38,730 bases of DNA from Stenotrophomonas cyclobalanopsidis. GTDB taxonomy: Bacteria; Pseudomonadota; Gammaproteobacteria; Xanthomonadales; Xanthomonadaceae. Numbering within the stretch: the stretch's first letter is position 1; each line of letters opens with the position of its first letter. The stretch spans positions 1 through 38,730 of the forward strand of contig NZ_VYKI01000034.1 in assembly GCF_008710035.1 (NCBI RefSeq). The letters run 5' to 3'. Below are positions 26,360 to 34,851 of this stretch, in pieces. The notes beneath the pieces were generated by a model. That model ran no database searches and was not told where the DNA came from. It was given only the letters and a program-made list of their open reading frames with translations. Both the position numbers and the translations under genes were made by a program.

Positions 26360-27001
26360 ATGAACGCCCCCACCTTCCCCTACGACACCGCGCGCCTGAG
26401 CGAACTGGCCCAGCTGCTGATCGACAACGTCCGCGAACTGGCCCACGCCGGCTGGACCCCGGCCACCAGCAGCAACTTCTCCCACCGCCTGGACGACCGC
26501 CACGCCGCGATCACCGTCTCGGGCAAGGACAAGGGCCGCCTGATCGAGGACGACATCATGGTGGTGGACTTCGACGGCCTGGCCGTCGGCCGCCCCCTGC
26601 GCCCGTCCGCCGAAACCCTGCTGCACACCCAGCTGTACCGCCGCTTCCCGGAGATCGGCTGCGTGCTGCACACCCACTCGCCGGTACAGACCATCGCCTC
26701 GCGCCTGTACGCGCCGCAGGGCCACATCCGCATCGAAGGCTACGAGCTGCTGAAGGCCTTCGCCGGCAACAGCACCCACGAAATGGCCATCGACGTGCCG
26801 GTGTTCGCCAACACCCAGGACATGAACGTGCTCTCGGCGCAGGTCGATGCCCTGCTCGACACCCAGCCCCTGTGGGGCTACCTGATCGACGGCCACGGCC
26901 TGTACGCCTGGGGCCGCGACATGGCCGAAGCGCGCCGCCACATGGAAGCCTTCGAGTTCCTGTTCCACTGCGAACTGGAACTGCGCAAGCTGCGCGGCTG
27001 A
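26360..27001 (+). CDS. mtnB: Methylthioribulose-1-phosphate dehydratase
   Basis: A 213-residue class II aldolase-fold enzyme that dehydrates methylthioribulose-1-phosphate in the methionine salvage pathway. Zinc-binding His residues are in VLHTHSPVQT and in IDGHGLYAWG near the C-terminus. The phosphate-binding TPATSSNFSHR and ITVSGKDKG segments and the catalytic-position Glu after RPSAETLLH match MtnB. First gene of the mtnB-mtnD-mtnC cluster. mtnA (isomerase) is not in the window; in xanthomonads I expect it elsewhere. Confidence 0.93.
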   Translation: MNAPTFPYDTARLSELAQLLIDNVRELAHAGWTPATSSNFSHRLDDRHAAITVSGKDKGRLIEDDIMVVDFDGLAVGRPLRPSAETLLHTQLYRRFPEIGCVLHTHSPVQTIASRLYAPQGHIRIEGYELLKAFAGNSTHEMAIDVPVFANTQDMNVLSAQVDALLDTQPLWGYLIDGHGLYAWGRDMAEARRHMEAFEFLFHCELELRKLRG

Positions 27002-27016
27002 GCCTGCGCCGGGGTG

Positions 27017-27037
27017 CAGATTCCAAACCGGAATCTG
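27017..27037 (+). other. Hairpin between mtnB and mtnD
   Basis: CAGATTCC-AAACC-GGAATCTG, an eight-base-pair stem in the 92-base gap. No T-run follows; it may modulate message stability. Confidence 0.45.
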
Positions 27038-27093
27038 GCGCCCTTCACCACCCTGTTACCCTGTCTTCCCCCCGAGACGTTCAAGCTGCCGCC

Positions 27094-27651
27094 ATGAGCC
27101 GACTGCGCATCTACGACGACACCCGCCCTGAATCGCCGCTGCTGGATACCCAGGACGGCGCGATCATCGCCGCCGAACTGAAGAAGATCGACGTCACTTT
27201 CGAACGCTGGCAGGCCACCGCGCCGGTCGCGCCGGGCGCCAGCCAGGATGAAGTGTTTGCCGCCTACCGTGCGGACATCGACCGCCTCGTTGCCGAACAC
27301 GGCTTCAAGAGCGTGGACGTGGCCTCGATCGCCCCGGACAACCCGAACCGTGCCGAGCTGCGCAGGAAGTTCCTCGACGAGCACTTCCACAAGGAAGACG
27401 AGGTGCGCTTCTTCGTCGCTGGCTCCGGGCTGTTCACCCTTCACGTGGATGACAAGGTCTATGAGATCGAGTGCGTGAAGGACGACCTGATCGCCGTGCC
27501 CGATGGCACCACGCACTGGTTCGACATGGGCGATGAGCCGAGCTTCGTGGCCATCCGCTTCTTCACCGAGCCGGACGGCTGGGTCGGTCACTTCACCGGC
27601 ACCGACATCGCGCAGAAATTCCCCCGTTACGTTCCCACCCAGGCGTCCTGA
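27094..27651 (+). CDS. mtnD: Acireductone dioxygenase
   Basis: A 185-residue cupin that oxidises the acireductone of methionine salvage to the keto-acid precursor of methionine and formate (Fe form). The Ni form gives the off-pathway CO-producing reaction. The metal ligands are visible in EHFHKEDEVRFF (His-x-His-x3-Glu, about residues 97-103) and in the later TTHWFDMG His (about 141). ATG 27094 (MSRLRIYDD) is a good start; a longer in-frame reading from 26872 lies inside mtnB. mtnC follows after three bases. Confidence 0.94.
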   Translation: MSRLRIYDDTRPESPLLDTQDGAIIAAELKKIDVTFERWQATAPVAPGASQDEVFAAYRADIDRLVAEHGFKSVDVASIAPDNPNRAELRRKFLDEHFHKEDEVRFFVAGSGLFTLHVDDKVYEIECVKDDLIAVPDGTTHWFDMGDEPSFVAIRFFTEPDGWVGHFTGTDIAQKFPRYVPTQAS

Positions 27652-27654
27652 TCC

Positions 27655-28350
27655 ATGCAGCCCCGCGTCATCCTGACCGACATCGAAGGCACCACCAGCA
27701 GCATCTCGTTCGTCAAGAACGTGCTGTTCCCCTATGCCCGCCAGGCCCTGCCGGCGTTTGTCGCCGAGCACGGCCAGCAGCCCGACGTCCGCCGCTGGCT
27801 GGATGCGGTGGCCAGCGAGATCGGCGGTGCCCGCCAGGACAGCCTGGTGGCCGAGACGCTGCAGGGCTGGATCGACCAGGACCGCAAGCACACCGCGCTG
27901 AAGGCCCTGCAGGGCCTGATCTGGGATGCCGGCTACCGCCGTGGCGACTACACCGCGCACTTCTACCCGGAAGTGGCGTCGGTGCTGAGGGGCTGGCATG
28001 CCTCGGGCCTGCCGCTGTACGTGTATTCCTCCGGTTCGGTGCCGGCGCAGAAGCTGTTCTTCGGCTTCAGCGATGCCGGTGACCTCAGCCCTCTGGTGTC
28101 GGGCTGGTTCGATACCGAGATCGGCGGCAAGCGCGAGGCGGACAGCTATCGCCGCATCGTGCAGGCGATCGGCGTGCCGGCCGGCGAGATCCTGTTCCTG
28201 TCGGACGTGGTGGAAGAACTGGATGCCGCCCGCGAGGCCGGGCTGCAGACCCGCCTGATCGACCGCCTGGACGACTACCCGATGCCGCGCACCGGCCAGG
28301 CCGCCAACGGCCACGACCGCGTCGAGAATTTCCAGCAGATCCAGCTGTAA
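27655..28350 (+). CDS. mtnC: Enolase-phosphatase E1
   Basis: A 231-residue HAD-superfamily enzyme that enolises and dephosphorylates diketo-methylthiopentyl-1-phosphate to acireductone, the MtnD substrate. HAD motif I is LTDIEGTTSSISF, with nucleophile Asp9 and Glu11 as in E1 enzymes. Motif II is the YSSGSVPAQK region, motif III Lys is in GGKREADSYRRI, and motif IV is LFLSDVVEELDAAREAG. Only three bases separate it from mtnD. Downstream lies the SMAG cluster facing the convergent mannosidase gene. Confidence 0.94.
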   Translation: MQPRVILTDIEGTTSSISFVKNVLFPYARQALPAFVAEHGQQPDVRRWLDAVASEIGGARQDSLVAETLQGWIDQDRKHTALKALQGLIWDAGYRRGDYTAHFYPEVASVLRGWHASGLPLYVYSSGSVPAQKLFFGFSDAGDLSPLVSGWFDTEIGGKREADSYRRIVQAIGVPAGEILFLSDVVEELDAAREAGLQTRLIDRLDDYPMPRTGQAANGHDRVENFQQIQL

Positions 28351-28367
28351 GCGCGGCCCGCTGCGCT

Positions 28368-28390
28368 CGCCGGGCATGACTCGGCGCTAC
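28368..28390 (-). repeat. SMAG palindrome, degenerate (CGCCGGGC stem)
   Basis: CGCCGGGCATGACTCGGCG with one arm mutated, followed by CTAC. First element of the five-copy cluster. Confidence 0.7.
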
Positions 28391-28405
28391 CGGGCCCCGG
28401 CTCCG

Positions 28406-28428
28406 GTAGAGGCCAACCCTGGTTGGCG
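28406..28428 (+). repeat. SMAG palindrome (GCCAACC stem)
   Basis: GTAG followed by GCCAACC-CT-GGTTGGC. Confidence 0.85.
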
Positions 28429-28449
28429 TTCGCTGCATCCGCCAAGAGC

Positions 28450-28473
28450 GTGCCAACCAAGGTTGGCACCTAC
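28450..28473 (-). repeat. SMAG palindrome (TGCCAACC stem)
   Basis: GTGCCAACC-AA-GGTTGGCAC followed by CTAC. Convergent partner of 28406-28428. Confidence 0.85.
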
Positions 28474-28504
28474 CAAGCAGCAGGCATACCGGGCACAGGC
28501 TTTG

Positions 28505-28560
28505 GTAGTTGCCAACCTTGGTTGGCAGTTCTGGGTGTGCCAACCAAGGTTGGCAACTAC
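28505..28560. repeat. Perfect inverted SMAG dimer between convergent genes
   Basis: Two SMAGs of the GCCAACC type, 28505-28527 (GTAG head) and 28538-28560 (CTAC end), are exact 23-base reverse complements separated by 10 bases. Either strand's transcript could fold one long hairpin or two short ones. It lies just 16 bases past the beta-mannosidase stop. Confidence 0.9.
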
Positions 28561-28576
28561 CAGAGCGGTACCGCCC

Positions 28577-31195
28577 TCAACGGTCGTTGAGGGTCTTTAC
28601 CTTCAGCGCTTCGCGCAGCGTCGCCAGGTCCACCGGGCCACGTACGGCGATGTCGCGCGTCTCACCGGGCAGCAGGTCCAGCAGGTTGTCGGCCACCTGC
28701 ACGTCCAACGCCCCGAAGTCGATCCATGCCGAACGCACGTAGGCAGAATTCTGCAGCCGCAGCCGGTAGTGGTCGCCGTCGATGGCCAGCACCGCCTTCA
28801 AAGCCTGCCGCGGCAGTACCTGGTCCTTGGCTTCCACGAAGCCGACCACCTGGCGTGCGCTCACCTTGCCATCCTGCAGCAGCTCGAACACCGCTACCGT
28901 GCGCTTCGGGTCCGCGCCCGCCAGCAGTTCGGCATCGGCGAAGTCGCCGACCGCGGTCACACCGGCAGCGGCCAACGTCACCGGCACCTCGCGACGGCGC
29001 AGCACCTTGCCCTCAACATCCATCACCCGCAGCCGCCAGCGTGCATCCTCGGCTTCACCGTCGTTGATCAGGCGAACTTGGGTGCGACCCTCATCACGCA
29101 GCGCCGCCAGGGTCACCGGCGCGAAGAAGCGGCGCGCGGCGAAGTGCAGCGCCTTCCAGCGCCCGAAGTAATCGACGCTGGACCACGAGGCGCCCGGCCA
29201 TACATCGTTGAGCTGCCAGTACAGCGAGCCCATCGTGTACGGCCGCGACGCGCGATGATGCAGCGCCGCCAGTGCGATGCCATCAGCCTGCATCACCTGG
29301 CTGAGGTAGACGAAATCCTCGAAATCCTTCGGTGTGCCGTAGCCCAGTGCGATGTAATGCAGCAGGCGGCTGTTGCCCTCGCCCGCCATGAACTTCTGGT
29401 GCGCGCGGATCACCGGACTGTCGATGCCCTGCTCGTCGCGGCTGGCGATCTGGTCGACGGTCGCCACCGACGGCCAGGCCTGCAGGCCATATTCGGACAT
29501 GAAGCGCGGGGTCTCGCGCAGGTAGGCCTGCACCGGCAGCGCCGGATTGCCCCAGACCTGCCAGTAGTGCTTGTCGCCGCGGGCTGAATCGTTGGCCTTT
29601 TCGTCCAGGTCGTTGCTGGGCGAACTGGACCAGTACGGTACGCCCAGCCCCTCCTCGCCCACCACCTGGCGCAGGTCCTTGCCGAACAGATCGAGATAAC
29701 CCTGCCAGACGCGGACGGCGAACGCCGGATCGGCGGCCTTCAGGTCGCGGCCGTGGCCCCAATCCTTCCAGGCGGTCTCTTCTTCGTTGTTGCCACACCA
29801 CAACACGATGCTGGGGTGATGGCGCAGCCGACGGACGTTGTCGCGCGCCTCGGCCACCACGCTGGCGCGGAACGCAGGGTCGTAGCCGGGCTGCATGCCG
29901 CCACCGAACATGAAATCCTGCCAGACCAGCAGGCCCAGCTCGTCGGCGATGTCGAAGAAGGCATCGTCCTCGTAATAGCCGCCGCCCCAGTTGCGCAGCA
30001 TGTTCATGTTGGCGTCGCGCGCGGCGGTCAGCACCTGGCGCAGGCGGGCGGGATCGACACGTGCGGGGAAGGCATCGAACGGAATCACGTTCGCGCCCTT
30101 GGCGAACACCTCCACGCCGTTGATGACGAAGGCGAAGCCCTGCCCGCCCTTGTCATCCTCCTCGCGCCGCAGCTCGACGGTGCGCAGGCCGATGCGCTGC
30201 TCGCGCACCAGCTCGGCGCTACGGCCGCCATCTACGCGCGCCTGCACGGTGTAGCGGTCCTGCGCGCCGTGGCCGACCGGCCACCAGCGCCGCGGATCAG
30301 CCAGTTCAACGGGAATTTCGACAGTGTTCGCGCCCGGCTTCAGCAGCACCGTACGCTGCACGTGGGCCACGCTGCGGCCCTCGGGGTCGCGCACGTCCAC
30401 ACCCACCACGGCCGAACCGGCGGCATTGCCCTGCTCTACCTGGAGCATCACCGCCAGCTTCGCCTGGCGGCTGTCCAGTGCATCGGTGCGTACGGCCAGG
30501 TCAGTCAGCCGGTGCGTATCCCAGGCCTGCAGATCAACACCGCGCCAGATGCCAGCAGTGACATAGCGCGGGCCCCAGTCCCAGCCGAAGTGATAGGCCG
30601 GCTTGCGCGCGAAGTTGCCGACCATCGCATCCTTCGGCTCATCACCATAGGGCGAGGGATAGTTGCCGGCGATCCTGTGCGGCATCGCCTGTACGCCGGG
30701 CAGCAGTGTACGGATGGGCGAGCGGAACACGAGCAGCAGTTCATTGCCCGTGGCCTGCAGGCGCCCTTCCACGCGCGCGTGCCAGGTGCGGTGTGCATTG
30801 TCCGCGCGCAGCAGCGGCTTGCCGTTGAGGATGACCTCGGCGTAGGTGTCCAGCCCGTCGAAACGCAGTTCGGCATTGGGCTTGGCCAGGGTCGCCGCAT
30901 CCACGTCGAAGCGCGCGCGGTACTCCCAGTCGGCAAGGCCGATCCATTGCATATCGGCTTCGGCGGCGCCCACGTAGGGATCGCGGATCAGGTCGTGGGC
31001 CAGCAGGTCGGTGTGCACGCTGCCGGGCACCGTGGCCGTGCGCCACTGCTGCAGGCCCGGATGGCTGTTGCCCTGGGCATCGCCGGGCAACAGGCGGAAT
31101 TCCCATTGCGCCTGCAGTGGTGCGGCGGCGGCGGGGAACGCAACCGCCGCGATCAGCAGCAGGAGCAGACGGACAACGAGGGAAAGACGATGCAC
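28577..31195 (-). CDS. Beta-mannosidase, GH2 family, exported
   Basis: An 872-residue protein starting at GTG 31195, with AGGAG six bases upstream. The signal peptide is MHRLSLVVRLLLLLIAAVAF through PAAAA. GH2 layout follows: an N-terminal jelly roll (WIGLADWEYRARFDV), Ig-like middle, then a TIM barrel. The acid/base Glu is in LWCGNNEEE and the nucleophile Glu in FMSEYGLQAWPS. NMLRNWGGGYYEDDAFFDIADELG is the usual beta-mannosidase barrel motif. It should remove beta-linked mannose, for example the Man-beta-1,4-GlcNAc of N-glycan cores. It is the last gene of the mannoside operon. A longer open frame reaching 32065 lies over the next gene and was rejected. Confidence 0.93.
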   Translation of the reverse strand: MHRLSLVVRLLLLLIAAVAFPAAAAPLQAQWEFRLLPGDAQGNSHPGLQQWRTATVPGSVHTDLLAHDLIRDPYVGAAEADMQWIGLADWEYRARFDVDAATLAKPNAELRFDGLDTYAEVILNGKPLLRADNAHRTWHARVEGRLQATGNELLLVFRSPIRTLLPGVQAMPHRIAGNYPSPYGDEPKDAMVGNFARKPAYHFGWDWGPRYVTAGIWRGVDLQAWDTHRLTDLAVRTDALDSRQAKLAVMLQVEQGNAAGSAVVGVDVRDPEGRSVAHVQRTVLLKPGANTVEIPVELADPRRWWPVGHGAQDRYTVQARVDGGRSAELVREQRIGLRTVELRREEDDKGGQGFAFVINGVEVFAKGANVIPFDAFPARVDPARLRQVLTAARDANMNMLRNWGGGYYEDDAFFDIADELGLLVWQDFMFGGGMQPGYDPAFRASVVAEARDNVRRLRHHPSIVLWCGNNEEETAWKDWGHGRDLKAADPAFAVRVWQGYLDLFGKDLRQVVGEEGLGVPYWSSSPSNDLDEKANDSARGDKHYWQVWGNPALPVQAYLRETPRFMSEYGLQAWPSVATVDQIASRDEQGIDSPVIRAHQKFMAGEGNSRLLHYIALGYGTPKDFEDFVYLSQVMQADGIALAALHHRASRPYTMGSLYWQLNDVWPGASWSSVDYFGRWKALHFAARRFFAPVTLAALRDEGRTQVRLINDGEAEDARWRLRVMDVEGKVLRRREVPVTLAAAGVTAVGDFADAELLAGADPKRTVAVFELLQDGKVSARQVVGFVEAKDQVLPRQALKAVLAIDGDHYRLRLQNSAYVRSAWIDFGALDVQVADNLLDLLPGETRDIAVRGPVDLATLREALKVKTLNDR

Positions 31196-31201
31196 GTGAT
31201 G

Positions 31202-31206
31202 CTCCT
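31202..31206 (-). promoter_or_regulatory. Ribosome binding site fixing the beta-mannosidase GTG start
   Basis: AGGAG on the minus strand, six bases before GTG 31195, immediately ahead of a good signal peptide. Confidence 0.75.
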
Positions 31207-31217
31207 GGTGGTATCCG

Positions 31218-31240
31218 GTAGCGCCGGGCCATGCCCGGCG
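31218..31240 (+). repeat. SMAG palindrome (CGCCGGGC stem) inside the mannoside operon
   Basis: GTAG followed by CGCCGGGC-CAT-GCCCGGCG in the 53-base gap between the epimerase stop and the beta-mannosidase start. Confidence 0.85.
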
Positions 31241-31248
31241 GACCTTCC

Positions 31249-32475
31249 TCAACGAACGACGTTCAACACTTCGTAGCACGCGCCCATGGTGTGGTAATCC
31301 ACCTTGCCGGCCGGGCTCTTCTCGTCGCTGTACTTGCGGTTGTCGGCATCCAGGATGCGGAACCAGGCGCCGAACTGGTGGTCGACGAAGTGCTCCCACG
31401 AGTACGCCCAGATGCGCTCGTACCACTGCCAGTAGCGGTCGTCGCCGGTGCGCTTGGCCATCAGCGCGGCGGTGGCCAGCGTTTCGGCCTGCACCCAGAA
31501 GTACTTGTCGTCGTCGCAGACGAAGCTGTCGCCACCGATCGGCGCGCCGTCCATGCCCGGCTGGCGGCGCGATTCCGGCGCGAAGCCGTAATACAGGCCA
31601 CCGCGTGCCTCGTCCCAGCTGCGCTCCACGGCCACATCGAACAGATGCTGCGCGGTCGGCACCAGCCAGTCCGCCTGCACGTGGCGGTCCAGGATCAGCA
31701 GCAGCTTGGCCCACTCGGTCTGGTGGCCCGGCTGGAAGCCCCATGGGCGGAACAGGTGCTTGGGATTGTCCAGGTTGTAATCCCAGTCGATCTCCCAGTT
31801 CACGTCGTAGTGTTCCCAGACCAGGCCACCGGCCTTGGCGGCCTGGCGGCGGGTCATGTTGTCGGCCAGCTGCAGCGCGCGCTCCACATAGCGCTGCTCG
31901 CCACTGGCCTCGAATGCGGCCAGCATCGCCTCGCACATGTGCATGTTGGCGTTCTGGCCGCGGTAGCCGGTGAAGTTCCACTGGCCATCGGCTTCGTCCT
32001 TGTACAGGCCGTGCTGCGCCTCCCAGAAACGCGCTTCCAGCAGCTGCCAGGTCTCGTCCATCCACGCGCGGGCCTGCTCGACGCCCGCCTTCAGCGCGCA
32101 GCTGTAGGCCAGCAGCACGAAGGCCACGCCGTAGCAGTGGTTCATGTCGTCCTCGACCTTGCCATCGCGCAGGGTCCAGGCGTAACCGCCGGTGGCCGGG
32201 TTGCGGTGCACCTCACGCAGGTAGCGCACGCCGTGCTCGACCGCCTCGCGGTATTCGGCATTGCCGAATTCGCGGTAGGCCATCGCATAGTTGAAGACGA
32301 AGCGCGTGCTGCTCACCAGATGGCGGTGGCCGGCATCGTAGATGCTGCCGTCATCACGGAAGTAGTGGAAGAAGCCGCCGTTGGGATCGATGCAGCGCGG
32401 GTGGTAGAACGCCATCGTTTCTGCGATGTGCGCGCGCAGGAAGGCGGGCGAACGGAAATCGGGCGAGGAGCTCAT
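31249..32475 (-). CDS. AGE-family epimerase/isomerase, probable mannose isomerase
   Basis: A 408-residue (alpha/alpha)6-barrel protein of the N-acylglucosamine 2-epimerase superfamily. TRFVFNYAMAYREFG, NANMHMCEAMLAAFEA, FQPGHQTEWAKLLLIL and KVDYHTMGACYEVLN carry the conserved Arg and His/Glu residues used for proton transfer in YihS and mannose-isomerase type enzymes. Its place between a PfkB kinase and a mannosidase favours mannose-to-fructose isomerisation over N-acylglucosamine epimerisation. Cytoplasmic, no signal. Its ATG overlaps the kinase stop (ATGA), so they are translationally coupled. Confidence 0.88.
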   Translation of the reverse strand: MSSSPDFRSPAFLRAHIAETMAFYHPRCIDPNGGFFHYFRDDGSIYDAGHRHLVSSTRFVFNYAMAYREFGNAEYREAVEHGVRYLREVHRNPATGGYAWTLRDGKVEDDMNHCYGVAFVLLAYSCALKAGVEQARAWMDETWQLLEARFWEAQHGLYKDEADGQWNFTGYRGQNANMHMCEAMLAAFEASGEQRYVERALQLADNMTRRQAAKAGGLVWEHYDVNWEIDWDYNLDNPKHLFRPWGFQPGHQTEWAKLLLILDRHVQADWLVPTAQHLFDVAVERSWDEARGGLYYGFAPESRRQPGMDGAPIGGDSFVCDDDKYFWVQAETLATAALMAKRTGDDRYWQWYERIWAYSWEHFVDHQFGAWFRILDADNRKYSDEKSPAGKVDYHTMGACYEVLNVVR

Positions 32476-33467
32476 GCGGAAAGGTCCTGTGACTGCAGCA
32501 GCTGCTGCACTTCAGCGAGCGAGGGCATCGCGGCGAACGCGCCCTTGCGGGTTACGGCCAGCGCGCCCACCGCGGCGCCGAAGCGCAGCGTGGCGGCGAT
32601 GGACTGCGGGTCCTGGCAGAACGCGGCGAAACCGGCACCTGCGCCACCGCGCTCCAGCAGGCCGACCAGCACGCCACCGACGAAGGCATCGCCGGCCGCC
32701 GTGGTATCGACCGTGGCGACGTTGAAGCTGGTGACCTGGCCCTGCTGCTCACGGGTGTACCAGTGCAGCGTGGCGGCACCGTCAGTGATGATGACCCAGC
32801 GCGCCTGCGCGGCCAGCAGCCGCTGCAGGACCACATGCTCACCCTCGGCGCCGTGCGGCGCGGCCAGGTAATCCAGTTCCTCGCGCGACAGCTTGACCAG
32901 GTCGGCGCGCTCCAGCGCCTGCCACAGCCACGGCGTCGGATCGGCGTCGGCCGGCCACAGCGCCGGGCGCAGGTTGAGGTCCAGGCTGACCACCGCACCA
33001 GCGGCGCGGGCGCGGTCCATGCCGGCGAAGGTCGCCTCGGCGATGGCCGGCTCGGTCAGGCTGTTGGAGCAGACGTGGAAGCACTGCGCGTTGTCCAGGC
33101 AGGCCGCCTGGAAATCGCTGTCACGGAACAGCAGGTCGGCTGCCGGCGGGCGGTAGAAGCTGAAGCTGCGCTCGCCCGCGGCATCCAGCGCGACGAAGGC
33201 CAGCGCGGTCTTGGCCGCGTCGGTACGCACGATGTAGTCGGTGCCGACGCCGTGCTCGACCAGGCTCTCGGCCAGGAAGTCACCGAACATGTCGCGGCCG
33301 AGCATGCCGACGAACTGGGTCTTCGCACCCAGCCGCGCGGCGGCCACAGCAACGTTGGCCGGCGCACCGCCGGCGTACTGCAGGAACGCGCGCGGGGTCT
33401 CGGCCGAGGCCGGCGGCTGCGCTAGTAGATCGATCAAAATTTCGCCGAAGCAGACGATGGCACCCAT
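32472..33467 (-). CDS. PfkB-family carbohydrate kinase, probable fructokinase
   Basis: A 331-residue ribokinase-like enzyme. The N-terminal MGAIVCFGEILIDLLAQ and YAGGAPANVAVAAARLG are substrate-binding motifs, and the C-terminal DTTAAGDAFVGGVLVGLL holds the catalytic Asp and anion hole. The pattern is closest to bacterial fructokinases. In context it would phosphorylate the fructose made from mannose by the AGE protein, giving fructose-6-phosphate. The ATG at 33467 was chosen over a frame open to 33578 because it begins the family sequence and sits seven bases after the transporter stop. Confidence 0.88.
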   Translation of the reverse strand: MGAIVCFGEILIDLLAQPPASAETPRAFLQYAGGAPANVAVAAARLGAKTQFVGMLGRDMFGDFLAESLVEHGVGTDYIVRTDAAKTALAFVALDAAGERSFSFYRPPAADLLFRDSDFQAACLDNAQCFHVCSNSLTEPAIAEATFAGMDRARAAGAVVSLDLNLRPALWPADADPTPWLWQALERADLVKLSREELDYLAAPHGAEGEHVVLQRLLAAQARWVIITDGAATLHWYTREQQGQVTSFNVATVDTTAAGDAFVGGVLVGLLERGGAGAGFAAFCQDPQSIAATLRFGAAVGALAVTRKGAFAAMPSLAEVQQLLQSQDLSA

Positions 33468-33474
33468 TTCCGAC

Positions 33475-34788
33475 TCAGCCTCCCTGCGTTGCGGAAGCCG
33501 GCGTACGTGCGCCGACCAGACCGTAGAAGATGATGTAGCCGTAGCACAGCAGCGGCAGGATGAAGCTGGCCTGCACACCGATGTGGTCCGCCAGAACGCC
33601 CTGCAGGTACGGCACCACGGCGCCGCCGACGATGGCCATGATCAGCAGGCTCGAACCCTTGTTGGTCAGCGGGCCCAGGCGCTCGATGCTGAGCGCGAAG
33701 ATGGTCGGGAACATGATCGAGTTGAACAGGCCGATCGCCACCACCGAGTACAGCGCGACGCTGCCGGAGGTCATCATCGTCGTTGCCAGCAGGCCCACGT
33801 TGACCAGCGCGAAGATCGCCAGCAGGCGGCTGGGCGAGAAGCGCGCCAGCAGGGCCGAGCCGGCAAAGCGGCCGATCATCGCCATCGTCCAGTAGGCCGA
33901 CACGTAGTGGGTCGCCTGCTGTTCGCTGAAACCGCCGATGCTCGGCATCGACAGGTAGTTGACCAGGAAGCTGCCGATCGAGACTTCCGCACCGACGTAG
34001 AAGAAGATGCCCAGCACGCCCAGCAGCAGGTGGCGCGTGCGCAGTGCATCGAAGTAACTGTGGTGATGGCCCTGGTCGGCCTGTTCGGTCGCATCGCTCA
34101 GCGCCGGCAGGCGGAACAGGAACACGAACAGCGCCAGCAGCACCAGCGCCACCGCCAGGCCCACGTAGGGGCCCTGCACGGCCTGCGCCTCGGCGGCGCG
34201 GTAAGCCAGCTGCTCGGCGGCCGGCAGCGCGTTCAGCTCATCGGCGCTCTTGACCGTGTTGGACAGGATCAGCATGCCACCGAAGATCGGCGCGATGGCC
34301 GTACCCAGCGAGTTCAGCGCCTGGGCGAGGGTCAGGCGGCTGGAACTGGTCTGTTCCGGGCCCAGCAGCGCCACGTAAGGGTTGGCGGCGACCTGAAGCA
34401 CGGTGATGCCGGTGGCCAGCACGAACAGCGCGCCGAGGAAGGCGCCATACACGCGCAGCTCGGCCGCAGGCCAGAAGCCCAGCGCGCCGATGCCGGCAAT
34501 CACCAGGCCGGCCACGATGCCCTTCTTGTAACCCAGCGCCGCCACCAGGCGGCCTGCCGGCAACGACATCAGGAAGTAGGTGCCGAAGAAGGTGAACTGC
34601 ACCAGCATCGCCTTGGCGTAGTTCAGTTCGAACACCGCCTTCAGGTGCGGGATCAGGATGTCATTGAGGCAGGTCAGGAAGCCCCACATGAAGAAGATGG
34701 TGGTCACCACGGCCAGTGCCTTGCCGTTGGTGACGGCCGGTGCGTTGCCGGGGGAACCCGATGGGCGGGGCGTTGCGGAGATCGGCAT
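33475..34788 (-). CDS. FucP/GluP-type MFS sugar transporter
   Basis: A 437-residue inner-membrane symporter with 12 hydrophobic segments. Helix 1 FFMWGFLTCLNDILIPHLK and the LPAGRLVAALGYKKG loop are the fucose/glucose-galactose permease hallmarks. Later, TGITVLQVAANPYVALLG and IMFPTIFALSIERLGPLTNKG also match this branch. Mannose is the expected cargo from operon context. A long hydrophilic loop (about residues 190-240) joins the two halves. A GAGG lies upstream of ATG 34788. Confidence 0.9.
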   Translation of the reverse strand: MPISATPRPSGSPGNAPAVTNGKALAVVTTIFFMWGFLTCLNDILIPHLKAVFELNYAKAMLVQFTFFGTYFLMSLPAGRLVAALGYKKGIVAGLVIAGIGALGFWPAAELRVYGAFLGALFVLATGITVLQVAANPYVALLGPEQTSSSRLTLAQALNSLGTAIAPIFGGMLILSNTVKSADELNALPAAEQLAYRAAEAQAVQGPYVGLAVALVLLALFVFLFRLPALSDATEQADQGHHHSYFDALRTRHLLLGVLGIFFYVGAEVSIGSFLVNYLSMPSIGGFSEQQATHYVSAYWTMAMIGRFAGSALLARFSPSRLLAIFALVNVGLLATTMMTSGSVALYSVVAIGLFNSIMFPTIFALSIERLGPLTNKGSSLLIMAIVGGAVVPYLQGVLADHIGVQASFILPLLCYGYIIFYGLVGARTPASATQGG

Positions 34789-34851
34789 GCGGTTCGCGCC
34801 TCGATGCGCGGAAGGTCGTTGTTGCGTGGAAGGAGTGTGCGTTGAAAAGGG

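Noticed and set aside
28406..28560. Regularly spaced palindromes resembling a CRISPR array
   Set aside because: The units alternate orientation, are complete palindromes with GTAG heads, spacers are irregular, and no cas gene is present. They are SMAGs.
31196..32065. Long N-terminal extension of the beta-mannosidase frame (1162 codons in total)
   Set aside because: It lies over the AGE epimerase gene, has low-complexity composition, and a signal peptide with AGGAG and GTG at 31195 gives a better start.
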